From assembly GCF_030656255.1 (NCBI RefSeq), contig NZ_JAUSOE010000036.1, forward strand, positions 1-64,000: a stretch of DNA of 64,000 nucleotides, given 5' to 3'. Position numbers and translations under genes: made by a program. The notes under the pieces were generated by a model, which made no database searches, was not told the origin of the DNA, and saw only the letters and a list, made by a program, of their open reading frames with translations. Shown one piece after another: positions 9,305 to 18,116 of the stretch (the first letter of the stretch is position 1; every line of letters begins with the position of its first letter). Source of the DNA: Brevundimonas sp. Its GTDB lineage: Bacteria; Pseudomonadota; Alphaproteobacteria; Caulobacterales; Caulobacteraceae.

Positions 9305-9434
9305 TCCGCTCATCCCCGCGAAAGCGGAGACCCAGACCTTTGGGCGTTCGGCGTCGCCCGTTCGTACTGAACTCGATCCCAGCCGCCGAACCTTGCGAAA
9401 GAACTGGGTCTCCGCTTTCGCGGGGATGAGCGGA
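9305..9434. repeat. 31-bp inverted repeat between tandem peptidase genes
   Basis: The arms CCGCTCATCCCCGCGAAAGC... (9305-9335) and its exact reverse complement (9404-9434) are separated by 68 nt of unrelated sequence. They form a perfect 31-bp stem when transcribed. Each arm also contains the short internal palindrome CCCGCGAAAGCGG. Repeats beginning TCATCCCCGCGAAAGCGG are, to my knowledge, common intergenic repeats in alphaproteobacteria, so this may be a REP/MITE-like element rather than a gene-specific signal. It lies 12 bp upstream of the downstream peptidase start. Confidence 0.8.
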
Positions 9435-9446
9435 AAGAAATAGGGC

Positions 9447-11621
9447 CTATTCCTGCGCCGGCGCATCCATCAGCCGCCGCGACAGGTAGGTGTATTCCAG
9501 CGCCAACCGCCGCGCGGTCTCGCGCAGGTTCGCCCCCGCCGCATGGCCGCCGTCGGTGTTCTCGTAGAACAGGACCGGATAGCCCAGTTCCTCCAGGCGC
9601 GCCGCCGCCTTCCTGGCATGACCCGGATGGACCCGGTCGTCCTTGGTCGAGGTGTGGATGAAGACCTCCGGATAGGGCTGACCCGCCCGCAGGTTCTGAT
9701 AGGGCGAATAGGCCTGGATCCAGGCGCGTTCTTCCGAAACGTCCGGATTGCCGTATTCCCCGATCCACGAGGCGCCGGCCAGCAGCTTGTGGAAGCGCAG
9801 CATGTCGAACAGGGGCACCTGGATGACGGCCGCGTTGATCAGATCGGGCCGCTGGGTCAGCATCGCCCCCATGAACAGGCCGCCCTGTGAGCCGCCCATG
9901 ATCCCGAGCTTCGGCTGGCTGGTGATGTTGCGCGCAATCAGGTCCAGGGCCACGGCCTGGAAATCCTCGTGCGCCCGCTGGCGGTTCTGTTGCAGGGCCG
10001 CCTCGTGCCAGCGCGGACCGAACTCGCCGCCGCCGCGCGTATTGGCGATGACATAGACCCCGCCCCGCTCCAGCCACAGCTTGCCGACCGTGGCCGAATA
10101 GCCGGGCAGCAGCGAGCTTTCGAACCCGCCATAGCCGTACAGCAGGGTCGGGTTCGACCCGTCCAGCGGCATGTCGGCCTTATGAACCACGAAATAGGGG
10201 ATCATGGTCCCGTCGGCCGACCGGGCCTCGTGCTGATCCACCGTCATGCCCGTCGCATCGAACTTGGCCGGCATCGACTTGACCTGATCCACCGCTCCGG
10301 TCGCCGCATCGGCCAGCCACAGGCTGGACGGGTTCAGATAGCCGGTGACGCTGACGAAGACCTTGTCGTCGGTCTCGGAGGCCGAGCCGACGCCGACCGA
10401 GACGTTCTGCGGCAGGTCCAGGGTCGTATGGGTCCATTCCGTCTCTCCGGGCCGGTAGATCCGCACCGAACCGCGCACATTGTCGTACAGGGCGACGACC
10501 AGGGTGTTGCGCGTGGCGTTGACGCCCTCGACCGCCTGACGCTCGGTCGGGCGCAGCACCAGGACCGCGGGCGTGGCCTGGTCTTCCAGCCAGGCGTCCA
10601 GCGGCCAGGCGATCAGGTCGCCGCTCTTGAAATCCTGGCCCGACGGCGCGGTCCAGTCCTGTTTCAGCGACACCACCAGCTTGCCGGCGACCAGTCCGGT
10701 GATGTCCGACTTGGCCGGCAGGGCCAGTTTCACCACCGCCCCGTCGTCGGTCACGCGATAGGTCTCGGACGAGTAGAAGTCGATCGACCGGTTGATCAGG
10801 GTCGCCTTCAGCACTCCGTCGGCGTCGCGCAGCGTATAGCCGGACACCGAGACGTCGGTCGGTTCGCCCATGAACAGGACATCGGCCTGATCCAGCGACT
10901 GGCCGCGCGTCATCCGCTTCACCACCATCGGATAGCCCGAGTTGGTCAGGGTGCCGACGCCGAAATCACGCGCGATCAGCAGGGTGTCCTTGTTCAGCCA
11001 GGTCGCCCCGCCCTTGGATTCCGGCAGGACGAAGCCGCCCTCCACAAAGCTGCGGGTCACGCTGTCGAACTCGCGCAGGGTCACGGCGTCCTTGCCGCCG
11101 TTCGACAGGCTGATCAGGCAGTAGCGTTCTTCGGGGGCCAGGCAGGTCGAGCCCTTGTAGACCCAGTTGGCGCTCTCGGCCTCGGCCAGTGCGTCGATGT
11201 CGAGCACCGTCTCCCACTGGGGCTCGGCGGTCTTGTAGGAGTCCAGCGTCGTGCGGCGCCAGACGCCGCGCACATGCTCGGCGTCCTGCCAGAAATTGTC
11301 GATATGGCCGTCATGGGTGAAGCCAGGCGCGGGGATCCGGTCACGCGCCTGGACGATTTCGAGCGCCTGCTGGTGCAGGGGCTCATACCGGGGGTCGCCC
11401 TGCAGCACGCCCAGGGAATGGGTGTTGTGGTCCTTGACCCAGGCCATGGCCCGCTCGCCCTCGACGTCCTCCAGCCAGACATAGGGGTCGGCCGCCTCGC
11501 TGGTGGCGAAACCGGAGCCAGGGACCGGGGTGGAGGCGGGAGCGGTTTGGGCCATGGATATCGACGTCAGGCTGGTGGAGGCGAGAAGAGCCGCGAGCAC
11601 GGCGGCGGATGAGCGGATCAT
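9447..11621 (-). CDS. S9A prolyl oligopeptidase, secreted paralogue
   Basis: The 724-aa product (ATG at 11621, preceded by GGGGA) begins with a Sec signal, MIRSSAAVLAALLASTSLTS ending SMAQ before TAPAST. The ORF-track start is 18 codons earlier and would bury the signal peptide. The propeller occupies the first two-thirds and the hydrolase domain the rest. Catalytic motifs are GGSQGGLFMG (Ser), TKDDRVHPGHARKAA (Asp) and DGGHAAGAN (His). It closely resembles the lipoprotein peptidase just downstream but lacks a lipobox, so one copy is probably soluble in the periplasm and the other anchored. Confidence 0.92.
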   Translation of the reverse strand: MIRSSAAVLAALLASTSLTSISMAQTAPASTPVPGSGFATSEAADPYVWLEDVEGERAMAWVKDHNTHSLGVLQGDPRYEPLHQQALEIVQARDRIPAPGFTHDGHIDNFWQDAEHVRGVWRRTTLDSYKTAEPQWETVLDIDALAEAESANWVYKGSTCLAPEERYCLISLSNGGKDAVTLREFDSVTRSFVEGGFVLPESKGGATWLNKDTLLIARDFGVGTLTNSGYPMVVKRMTRGQSLDQADVLFMGEPTDVSVSGYTLRDADGVLKATLINRSIDFYSSETYRVTDDGAVVKLALPAKSDITGLVAGKLVVSLKQDWTAPSGQDFKSGDLIAWPLDAWLEDQATPAVLVLRPTERQAVEGVNATRNTLVVALYDNVRGSVRIYRPGETEWTHTTLDLPQNVSVGVGSASETDDKVFVSVTGYLNPSSLWLADAATGAVDQVKSMPAKFDATGMTVDQHEARSADGTMIPYFVVHKADMPLDGSNPTLLYGYGGFESSLLPGYSATVGKLWLERGGVYVIANTRGGGEFGPRWHEAALQQNRQRAHEDFQAVALDLIARNITSQPKLGIMGGSQGGLFMGAMLTQRPDLINAAVIQVPLFDMLRFHKLLAGASWIGEYGNPDVSEERAWIQAYSPYQNLRAGQPYPEVFIHTSTKDDRVHPGHARKAAARLEELGYPVLFYENTDGGHAAGANLRETARRLALEYTYLSRRLMDAPAQE

Positions 11622-11713
11622 GAACAGTCCCCGGAATGAAGCCCGGCACCTTAGCGGCGACCCGCCTCGCGGCAAGGCGGCCGAGCCGATCCTTACGCTT
11701 TTGTCATGTCCGA

Positions 11714-12523
11714 TCAGTCCTCGTCGGGAATACAGAGCAGGTTCCCGCAGGCCTTGCAGTGGACGGCGTCCGGATCATGCGTCTGAAGGCCGCAGCGGTC
11801 GCAGGGGAAGCGCACCTTGTGCGGCTTGATCAGGGCCTGAGCCAGACGCAGGAACAGGGTGATGCCCACCAGCATGATGGCGATGGACAGCAGCCGGCCC
11901 GCCGATCCCGGCAGGGTGACGTCCCCGAACCCCGTCGTCGTCAGGGTCGCCACGGTGAAATACAGGGCGTCGACATAGCCGTTGATCCCGTCGTGTCCCC
12001 GGAAGGTCGCATAGACGAAGCCGGTCACGACGAAGACGAAAGTCACCAGCCCTGACAAGGCCCGCACGATCGCCTCGACCCGCGTGTCGTCGAACTTGGC
12101 GCCGATGGTGCGCCAGAAGAAGTCCGAGTTCAGCAGGGTCCACAGCCGCAGCATCCGCAAGAAACCCAGGTTGAATAGCCAGATCGGGAACAGCAGGGTG
12201 GCCAGGATAAACAGATCCAGCCAGACGATCGGCCGTTTCAGCCAGTCCCGGATGTCCGAATAGGCATAGGCCCGGGCCGCCAGATCCGCCGCCAATATGG
12301 CCGCGATCAGATAGTCGAGCACATAGAAGGCGACCCCCATATTCTTCAGAATGGGCGAAGCCAGGAAAAAGGCGATGATGGCGAAATCGACCGTGATCAC
12401 CATCAGCCGGAACCGCACCGCCGGCGGCTGGCTTCCATGGTATAGATAGCGCAGCCGGGCCCTCAGTCTCAGGCCGCTGGTCTTGTCGGCCGGGACTGTC
12501 GGCTCAGATTCCGTTTGAGACAC
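11714..12523 (-). CDS. Voltage-gated-type potassium channel with C-terminal zinc ribbon
   Basis: The 269-aa protein has six hydrophobic segments (S1-S6 layout) with a pore loop carrying the filter TLTTTGFGDVTLPG, close to the K+ signature T-x-G-[YF]-G. Positive residues in LGFLRMLRLWTLL could be a reduced S4 voltage sensor. After S6 the protein ends in a short cytoplasmic tail with two Cys pairs, CDRCG and CKACGNLLC, which look like a zinc ribbon. Bacterial channels usually carry RCK/TrkA-N or cyclic-nucleotide domains here, so this tail is less common. Potassium passage is inferred from the filter. Regulation and gating ligand are unknown. Confidence 0.85.
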   Translation of the reverse strand: MSQTESEPTVPADKTSGLRLRARLRYLYHGSQPPAVRFRLMVITVDFAIIAFFLASPILKNMGVAFYVLDYLIAAILAADLAARAYAYSDIRDWLKRPIVWLDLFILATLLFPIWLFNLGFLRMLRLWTLLNSDFFWRTIGAKFDDTRVEAIVRALSGLVTFVFVVTGFVYATFRGHDGINGYVDALYFTVATLTTTGFGDVTLPGSAGRLLSIAIMLVGITLFLRLAQALIKPHKVRFPCDRCGLQTHDPDAVHCKACGNLLCIPDED

Positions 12524-12666
12524 TCTGTATTCCGCTTATTCCGGCGGGGCCGGATCCTGGGGGAGCCGCCACTCAATCGTTTACGGCCTCAACTGTCCAA
12601 CGGTTCCGGACGGCAAGGGGCGATACGGCCGTTTCGCCGCACGGCCGGCTGGCCTATATCCCCGAC

Positions 12667-13497
12667 ATGACCCGTCCCTTCGTCAAGATGAACGGCGCCG
12701 GCAACGACTTCGTCGTGGTCGATGCGCTGGAACAGCCGTTCCGTCCGAGCGAGGACCAGATTCGCGCCCTGGCCGACCGCGCCTCGGGCGAGGGTTTCGA
12801 CCAGCTGATCGCCATCGAGCCGTCCGATACGGCCGAGGCCTTCATGCGGGTGTGGAACGCCGACGGCTCCATGGTCGAGACCTGCGGCAACGCTCTGCGC
12901 TGCGTCGGCTGGCTGCTGATGGAAGCGGGCGGCGGAGACAAGGTGACGATCGACACCGCCGCCGGACCAACCACCGCCACGCGCGCTGGCGACCACCAGG
13001 TCACGGTCGACATGGGCAAGCCCCGGCTGGACTGGACCCAGGTGCCCCTGGCCGAGGAGATGGACACCCGCGGGATCGAGCTTCAGGTCGGCCCCATCGA
13101 CGCCCCTCTGCTGCACACGCCCGGCGCCGTCTCCATGGGCAATCCGCACGTCGTCTTCTTCACCGACCGCCAGGACGACGGCTTCGTCACCGGCTCGGGC
13201 TCGCTAATCGAACATCACCCGCTCTTTCCCGAGGGTGTGAACGTCGGTTTCGCCCATGTGCTGGACCGCGACCACATCCGCCTGCGGGTCTGGGAACGGG
13301 GCGCGGGCCTGACCAAGGCCTGCGGCACCGGCGCCTGCGCGGCCCAGGTCGCGGCGGCCCGGCGAGGCCTGACGGACCGCAAGGCCACCGTCGTCGTTGA
13401 TGGTGGCGAACTGGTCATCGATTGGGATGCGGCGACCGACCATGTCCTGATGACCGGCCCGGTCGAGATCGAACGCACGGGCGCGCTGACCTTCTAG
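12667..13497 (+). CDS. dapF: Diaminopimelate epimerase
   Basis: The 276-aa protein has the length and both catalytic Cys residues of DapF: C73 in ETCGNALRC and C219 in KACGTGACA. The N-terminus FVKMNGAGNDFVVVDA is also diagnostic. It interconverts LL- and meso-diaminopimelate, the last step before lysine and the source of meso-DAP for peptidoglycan. It stands alone, divergent from the channel gene across a 143-bp gap that should hold both promoters. No anomaly was seen. Confidence 0.97.
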   Translation: MTRPFVKMNGAGNDFVVVDALEQPFRPSEDQIRALADRASGEGFDQLIAIEPSDTAEAFMRVWNADGSMVETCGNALRCVGWLLMEAGGGDKVTIDTAAGPTTATRAGDHQVTVDMGKPRLDWTQVPLAEEMDTRGIELQVGPIDAPLLHTPGAVSMGNPHVVFFTDRQDDGFVTGSGSLIEHHPLFPEGVNVGFAHVLDRDHIRLRVWERGAGLTKACGTGACAAQVAAARRGLTDRKATVVVDGGELVIDWDAATDHVLMTGPVEIERTGALTF

Positions 13498-13639
13498 GCG
13501 ATTTAGCTGGTTGACGCTGACGCGAACGGAAGCTTCGGAACAGGTCCGTACGCCTTACGGAGCGTCAAGGCTTGGCGTGGCCCTTCCCACACTCTAGGAC
13601 ACGAACGGTTACAGCCCCGCCGACGCCCTGGACCTTCCG

Positions 13640-15997
13640 ATGCCTGATCAAACCGAAAAACAGACCTTCTCCGACCAGGAAGCGCTGGACTTCCACAGCA
13701 TCCCGACGCCGGGCAAGATCTCCATGGCGCCGACCAAGCCGATGGCGACCCAGCGCGATCTGTCCTTGGCCTATTCGCCGGGCGTGGCCGTGCCGGTCCT
13801 GGCCATCGCCGCCGATGCGGACAAGGCCTACGACTATACGGCCAAGGGCAATCTGGTCGCGGTCATCTCGAACGGCACCGCCATCCTGGGCCTGGGCAAT
13901 CTGGGCCATATGGCCTCCAAGCCGGTGATGGAAGGCAAGTCGGTCCTGTTCAAACGGTTCGCCGACGTCGACAGCTTCGACGTCGAGGTCAAGACCACGG
14001 ACCCGGACGAATTCATCACCGTCGTCAAGAACATCGGCGACACCTGGGGCGGGATCAATCTGGAGGACATCAAGTCCCCCGAATGCTTCGTCATCGAGAG
14101 CGAACTTCAGGACCTGCTGGATATCCCCGTCTTCCATGACGACCAGCACGGCACGGCCATCATCTCGACCGCCGGCCTGATCAACGCCTGCCACGTCGCC
14201 GGAAAACGGCTGGACGAGGTCAAGGTGGTCCTTTCGGGCGCCGGCGCGGCCGGCCTGTCCTCGATCGCCCTGATGAAGGCCGCCGGGGTCAAGGCCGAGA
14301 ACACCGTCATCTGCGACAGGGACGGCGTCGTCTATCAGGGCCGCGAACACGGCATGGACCAGTGGAAGGCCGCTCACGCCACCGACACCCCCTTGCGCAC
14401 CATGGCCGAGGCCATGGTCGGGGCCGATGTCGTCCTAGGCCTGTCGGCGAAGGGCGCGATCACCAAGGAGATGGTGGCCTCCATGGCCCCCAATCCGATC
14501 ATCTTCGCCATGGCCAACCCCGATCCCGAGATCACGCCGGAAGACGTCAAGTCGGTGCGGTCCGACGCCATCATCGCCACCGGCCGCTCGGACTATGTGA
14601 ACCAGGTCAACAACGTCCTGGCCTTCCCCTATCTGTTCCGGGGCGCCCTGGACGTGCGGGCGCGGCGGGTGAACCACGAGATGAAGGTCGCCTGCGCCCA
14701 GGCCCTGGCAGCCCTGGCCCGCGAGGACGTGCCGGATGAGGTCGCCGCCGCCTATCGCGGCCGCAAGCTGAAATTCGGCCCGGACTACATCATTCCAACC
14801 CCGTTCGACCCGCGCCTGATCTGGTACATCCCGCCCTTCATCGCCCAGGCGGCCATGGATACCGGCGTGGCCCGGGTCCAGATCGAGGACATGGACGTCT
14901 ATCGCAACGCCCTGCGCTCGCGCGTCGATCCGTCCGCCGCCCTGATGCAGAAGATCAGCTCGGCCGTGCGTGGCGGACCGAACAAGCGGGTCGTCTTCGC
15001 CGAGGGTGAAGAACTGGCCGTGATCCGCGCCGCCTGGGGCTTCAAACAGGCCGATCTGGGCACGCCGATCCTGGTCGGCCGCGAGGATCTGATCCGCCAG
15101 AACGCCGCAGAGGCCGGTCTGAACTTCGACGACCTGGGCATCGAGATCACCAACGCTCGCGTCTCCGAACACAATGTCGAGGACACCGACTGGCTGTACG
15201 AAAAGCTGCAGCGCCGGGGCTATCTGCGCCGCGATGTGGCGCGGATGATCAATCAGGACCGCAACTATTTCGCCGCCACCCTGGTCGCCAAGGGCCGGGC
15301 CGACGCCATGGTCGCGGGCGTGACCCGCAACTTCAACATGGCCCTGAAGGAAGTCCAGCGGGTGCTGGACGTCGAGGACACCCTGATCGGCCTGTCGATC
15401 CTGCTGGCCAAGGGCCGGACCCTGTTCGTCGCCGACACCTCCATTCACGAACTGCCGGACGCGGCGGATCTGGCCGACATCGCCGTCAAGGCGGCCGAGA
15501 CCGTTCGCCGACTGGGCCGCAACCCGCGCGTCGCCTTCCTAAGCTATTCCACCTTCGGCAATCCTCCGGGCGACCGGGCCGAAAAGGTGCGCGAGGCCAT
15601 CCGCATCCTGGACAAGAAGGGCGTCGACTTCGAATACGAAGGCGAAATGCCGCCCGAGGTCGCCCTGGATCCGGCGGGCCACCCCGCCTACGCCTTCAAC
15701 CGCCTGACCAAGCCCGCCAACGTCCTGGTCATGCCGGCGATTCATTCAGCCGCCATCTCGACCAAACTGGTTCAGGCTCTGGGCGGCGCCACGGTCATCG
15801 GCCCGCTGTTGGTGGGCCTGGAGAAGCCGGTGCAGATCGTCTCCCTGGGCGCCTCGGTCAGCGAGATCATCACCGCCGCCACCTTCGCCGCCTATGACGC
15901 CGGTCCCGCCTTCCAGGGATCGGGCCTCACCTCGGCCCCGCGCCCGCCCGCAGCAGCGGTCGAGAAGACCACCACTGCGGTGCCTCCCACCGTCTAA
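13640..15997 (+). CDS. maeB: NADP-dependent malic enzyme with C-terminal phosphotransacetylase-like domain
   Basis: The 785-aa product is a MaeB-type fusion. Residues to about 430 are the malic enzyme (SPGVAVPV, HDDQHGTAI for the metal/substrate site, and the nucleotide fold VVLSGAGAAGLSS). The rest is a phosphate acetyltransferase-like domain, normally regulatory and inactive in this family. It decarboxylates malate to pyruvate and makes NADPH. In the 142-bp leader, a TTGACG element at 13513 fits a Caulobacter-type -35 box, and a small hairpin CCGTA-CGCCT-TACGG follows; neither is proven. rsmI begins 2 nt after the stop, so the genes may be cotranscribed. Confidence 0.95.
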   Translation: MPDQTEKQTFSDQEALDFHSIPTPGKISMAPTKPMATQRDLSLAYSPGVAVPVLAIAADADKAYDYTAKGNLVAVISNGTAILGLGNLGHMASKPVMEGKSVLFKRFADVDSFDVEVKTTDPDEFITVVKNIGDTWGGINLEDIKSPECFVIESELQDLLDIPVFHDDQHGTAIISTAGLINACHVAGKRLDEVKVVLSGAGAAGLSSIALMKAAGVKAENTVICDRDGVVYQGREHGMDQWKAAHATDTPLRTMAEAMVGADVVLGLSAKGAITKEMVASMAPNPIIFAMANPDPEITPEDVKSVRSDAIIATGRSDYVNQVNNVLAFPYLFRGALDVRARRVNHEMKVACAQALAALAREDVPDEVAAAYRGRKLKFGPDYIIPTPFDPRLIWYIPPFIAQAAMDTGVARVQIEDMDVYRNALRSRVDPSAALMQKISSAVRGGPNKRVVFAEGEELAVIRAAWGFKQADLGTPILVGREDLIRQNAAEAGLNFDDLGIEITNARVSEHNVEDTDWLYEKLQRRGYLRRDVARMINQDRNYFAATLVAKGRADAMVAGVTRNFNMALKEVQRVLDVEDTLIGLSILLAKGRTLFVADTSIHELPDAADLADIAVKAAETVRRLGRNPRVAFLSYSTFGNPPGDRAEKVREAIRILDKKGVDFEYEGEMPPEVALDPAGHPAYAFNRLTKPANVLVMPAIHSAAISTKLVQALGGATVIGPLLVGLEKPVQIVSLGASVSEIITAATFAAYDAGPAFQGSGLTSAPRPPAAAVEKTTTAVPPTV

Positions 15998-15999
15998 TC

Positions 16000-16872
16000 A
16001 TGAGCGAACCCGGCCCCTTCCCGCCCACCGCCCCCCCGCCCCGGCGGGTGGAGCCGGGTCTCTATCTGGTGGCGACGCCGATCGGGAACCTGCGCGACAT
16101 GACGCTCAGGGCCCTGGACGTCCTGGCCGCCGCCGACCTGGTCCTGGCCGAGGACACCCGCGTCACCGCCAAGCTGCTGACCGCCTATGGGCTGAAGGCC
16201 AAGCTGGAGCGATGCGACGACCACGCCTCGAGCCGCGCCGCCGAACTGGCCATCGAACGGCTGAGGAACGGCGAGGTCGTGGCCCTGGTGTCCGACGCCG
16301 GCACGCCGTTGGTGTCTGATCCCGGCTTCGTCGTGGCCCGTGCGGTGATCGCCGAGGGCCTGCCAGTCCACCCGATCCCCGGTCCGTCTAGCCTGCTGGC
16401 CGCCCTGTGCATCGCCGGCCTGCCCGCCGACCGGGTCCTGTTCGCCGGTTTCCTGCCGCCCAAGACCGCCGGCCGCAAATCGATGCTGGAAGACCTGAAA
16501 AGCCAGCGCCAGACCCTGGTCTTCTTCGAGAGCGGGCCGCGTCTGCGCGACAGTCTGACGGACATGGCCGCCGTCCTGGGTCCGCGCCCCGCCGCCGTGG
16601 CCCGCGAACTGACGAAACTGTTTGAGGAATGCGTGCGCGGCTCGCTCGACGAACTGGCGGTTCATCCCAAGCTCGACGGTCCCAAGGGCGAGATCGTCGT
16701 GGTCGTCGGTCCCGGCGAAGCCGAGGTGGCCTCGGCGGCCGATGCGGATGCGGCTCTGGCCGAGGCCCTGACCCGGCTGGCGCCCGGCGAAGCGGCGTCC
16801 GAGGTGTCGCGCGCGCTGGATCTGCCGCGCAAGCCTCTGTACCGCCGGGCTCTGGAGCTTCAGGGCAAGTGA
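16000..16872 (+). CDS. rsmI: 16S rRNA (cytidine1402-2'-O)-methyltransferase
   Basis: The 290-aa protein is a tetrapyrrole-methylase-fold SAM enzyme of the RsmI family. Diagnostic blocks are LYLVATPIGNLRDMTLRAL at the N-terminus and VALVSDAGTPLVSDPG in the SAM site. RsmI adds the 2'-O-methyl of m4Cm1402 in the ribosomal P-site. The stop overlaps the GTG of yraN (GTGA), which implies translational coupling; the rsmI-yraN pair is conserved in many proteobacteria. Confidence 0.95.
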   Translation: MSEPGPFPPTAPPPRRVEPGLYLVATPIGNLRDMTLRALDVLAAADLVLAEDTRVTAKLLTAYGLKAKLERCDDHASSRAAELAIERLRNGEVVALVSDAGTPLVSDPGFVVARAVIAEGLPVHPIPGPSSLLAALCIAGLPADRVLFAGFLPPKTAGRKSMLEDLKSQRQTLVFFESGPRLRDSLTDMAAVLGPRPAAVARELTKLFEECVRGSLDELAVHPKLDGPKGEIVVVVGPGEAEVASAADADAALAEALTRLAPGEAASEVSRALDLPRKPLYRRALELQGK

Positions 16873-17291
16873 GCCCCCGTCTGCCTCGCCCGACGCCGAT
16901 TCGTCGCCCCAAGGCGGCGTGGCGTCAGGCCAAGGGCGGCGCCGCTTTCAAGGCCGGCCACGCGGCGGAATGGATCGCCGCCCTGTGGCTGATGCTCAAA
17001 GGCTATCAGGTGCTGGGTTTCCGGCTGAAGACCCGCTCGGGCGAGATCGACCTGCTGGCCCGCCACGGCCGGATCTTGGCCGTGGTCGAGGTCAAGCGAC
17101 GCGCCACTCTGAACGCCGCCCTCCTTGCGCTGAAGCCGGCCCAGCATGATCGACTGGTCGCAGCGGGCGAAGCCGTCCGGCGCAATCGGCCGGCCCTGCA
17201 ACCTCTTGATTTGAGAATTGATATGGTGGCGCTGGCTCCCGGTCGGTTTCCACGTCATCTTCGCGGCGTCCAGAGACACGGCGGGGGCTGA
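16869..17291 (+). CDS. YraN family (UPF0102) endonuclease-fold protein
   Basis: The true frame is inside ORF 16629..17291. The GTG at 16869 overlaps the rsmI stop and gives a 140-aa product starting MSPRLPRP, of normal family length. The PD-(D/E)xK-like core is visible as SGEIDLLARHGRILAVVEVKRRA, with the Glu, Asp and ExK residues typical of YraN; an AAEWIAALWLMLKGYQVL helix precedes it. The family resembles Holliday-junction resolvase folds, but no cellular substrate is established. The upstream part of the ORF-track entry is an rsmI shadow. Confidence 0.88.
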   Translation: MSPRLPRPTPIRRPKAAWRQAKGGAAFKAGHAAEWIAALWLMLKGYQVLGFRLKTRSGEIDLLARHGRILAVVEVKRRATLNAALLALKPAQHDRLVAAGEAVRRNRPALQPLDLRIDMVALAPGRFPRHLRGVQRHGGG

Positions 17292-17300
17292 AAGGATCGC

Positions 17301-18116
17301 ATGACGCGGGAGAAGGCCGAGGCCATCCTGACGTCGGCCGGAGCGGCCGGCGACGACGGCTTCCCTCTGCTGGAGGCGGCGATCGCCTGCGCCATCCATG
17401 ACGACCCGTTGCGCGACGCCGAGCCCGTCCGCACCCTGGCCCACAGCGCCTGCGAACGGCTGAAGGAGCGGATCGGCGCAGAAGGCCCCGACGACGCCCT
17501 GTCCGAGACCATGGCGGCCGATCTGCGGCTGAACGGCGACCTGCTGCACTACGACCATCCCGACAATACCGACATCATTGCGGTGGCCGAGCGTCGGCGC
17601 GGTCTGTCGGCGGCGCTTGCGGTCTTTTATCTGCACGCGGCCAAGGCGGCGGGACTCAAGGCGGCCGGCGTCGATTTTCCGGGCCATTTTCTGGTGCGGG
17701 TCGAGACCGGCGAAGGGCCCGTGGCCCTGGACCCCTTCAGTCAGGGGCGGCTGGTCATGCCCAGCGAACTAACCCGGCGCGCCCTGCGAGCCGGCTTGAC
17801 GCCGCATGTCGCCGACCGTCTGGACATACTGATGGCGCCGGTGACCGACCGCCAGACCCTGATCCGGCTGCAGAACATGCTGTTCAGCCGCGCCATCCAC
17901 AGCCGCGACTATGACGCCGCCGAGCGTTCAGCCCTACGCCGCGCCCTATTGGACCCTGACGACCACCGGCCCTGGCTGGACGTCGCCGCCGCGCGCGAGA
18001 AACAGGGCGCCCTGACCGGCTCGCTCCAGGCCCTGTCGCGCGCCCACGGTCTGGACGGTGTCGAGGAGGCGCGGCGCAGTTCGACCTTCGAACGCGTGCG
18101 GCTGCAACTGAACTAG
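17301..18116 (+). CDS. SirB1 family transglutaminase-like/TPR protein
   Basis: The 271-aa protein matches SirB1/YchA proteins. The core block AERRRGLSAALAVFYLHAAKAAGL followed by VDFPGHFLVRVETGEGPVALDPF corresponds to the family motif around 'R.G.pi.ls..Yl..a...gl' and 'GvgFPGHFLvR'. The C-terminal third has helical TPR-like spacing (RDYDAAERSALRRALLDPDD). No transglutaminase Cys is visible in the expected place, as is usual in this family. The function is unknown. It follows yraN after 9 nt, so rsmI-yraN-sirB1 is probably one transcript. It overlaps ubiH tail to tail by 4 nt. Confidence 0.85.
   Translation: MTREKAEAILTSAGAAGDDGFPLLEAAIACAIHDDPLRDAEPVRTLAHSACERLKERIGAEGPDDALSETMAADLRLNGDLLHYDHPDNTDIIAVAERRRGLSAALAVFYLHAAKAAGLKAAGVDFPGHFLVRVETGEGPVALDPFSQGRLVMPSELTRRALRAGLTPHVADRLDILMAPVTDRQTLIRLQNMLFSRAIHSRDYDAAERSALRRALLDPDDHRPWLDVAAAREKQGALTGSLQALSRAHGLDGVEEARRSSTFERVRLQLN

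Noticed and set aside
9969-11612. 547-aa + strand ORF opposite the peptidase gene
   Set aside because: Antisense shadow of a gene with clear catalytic motifs.
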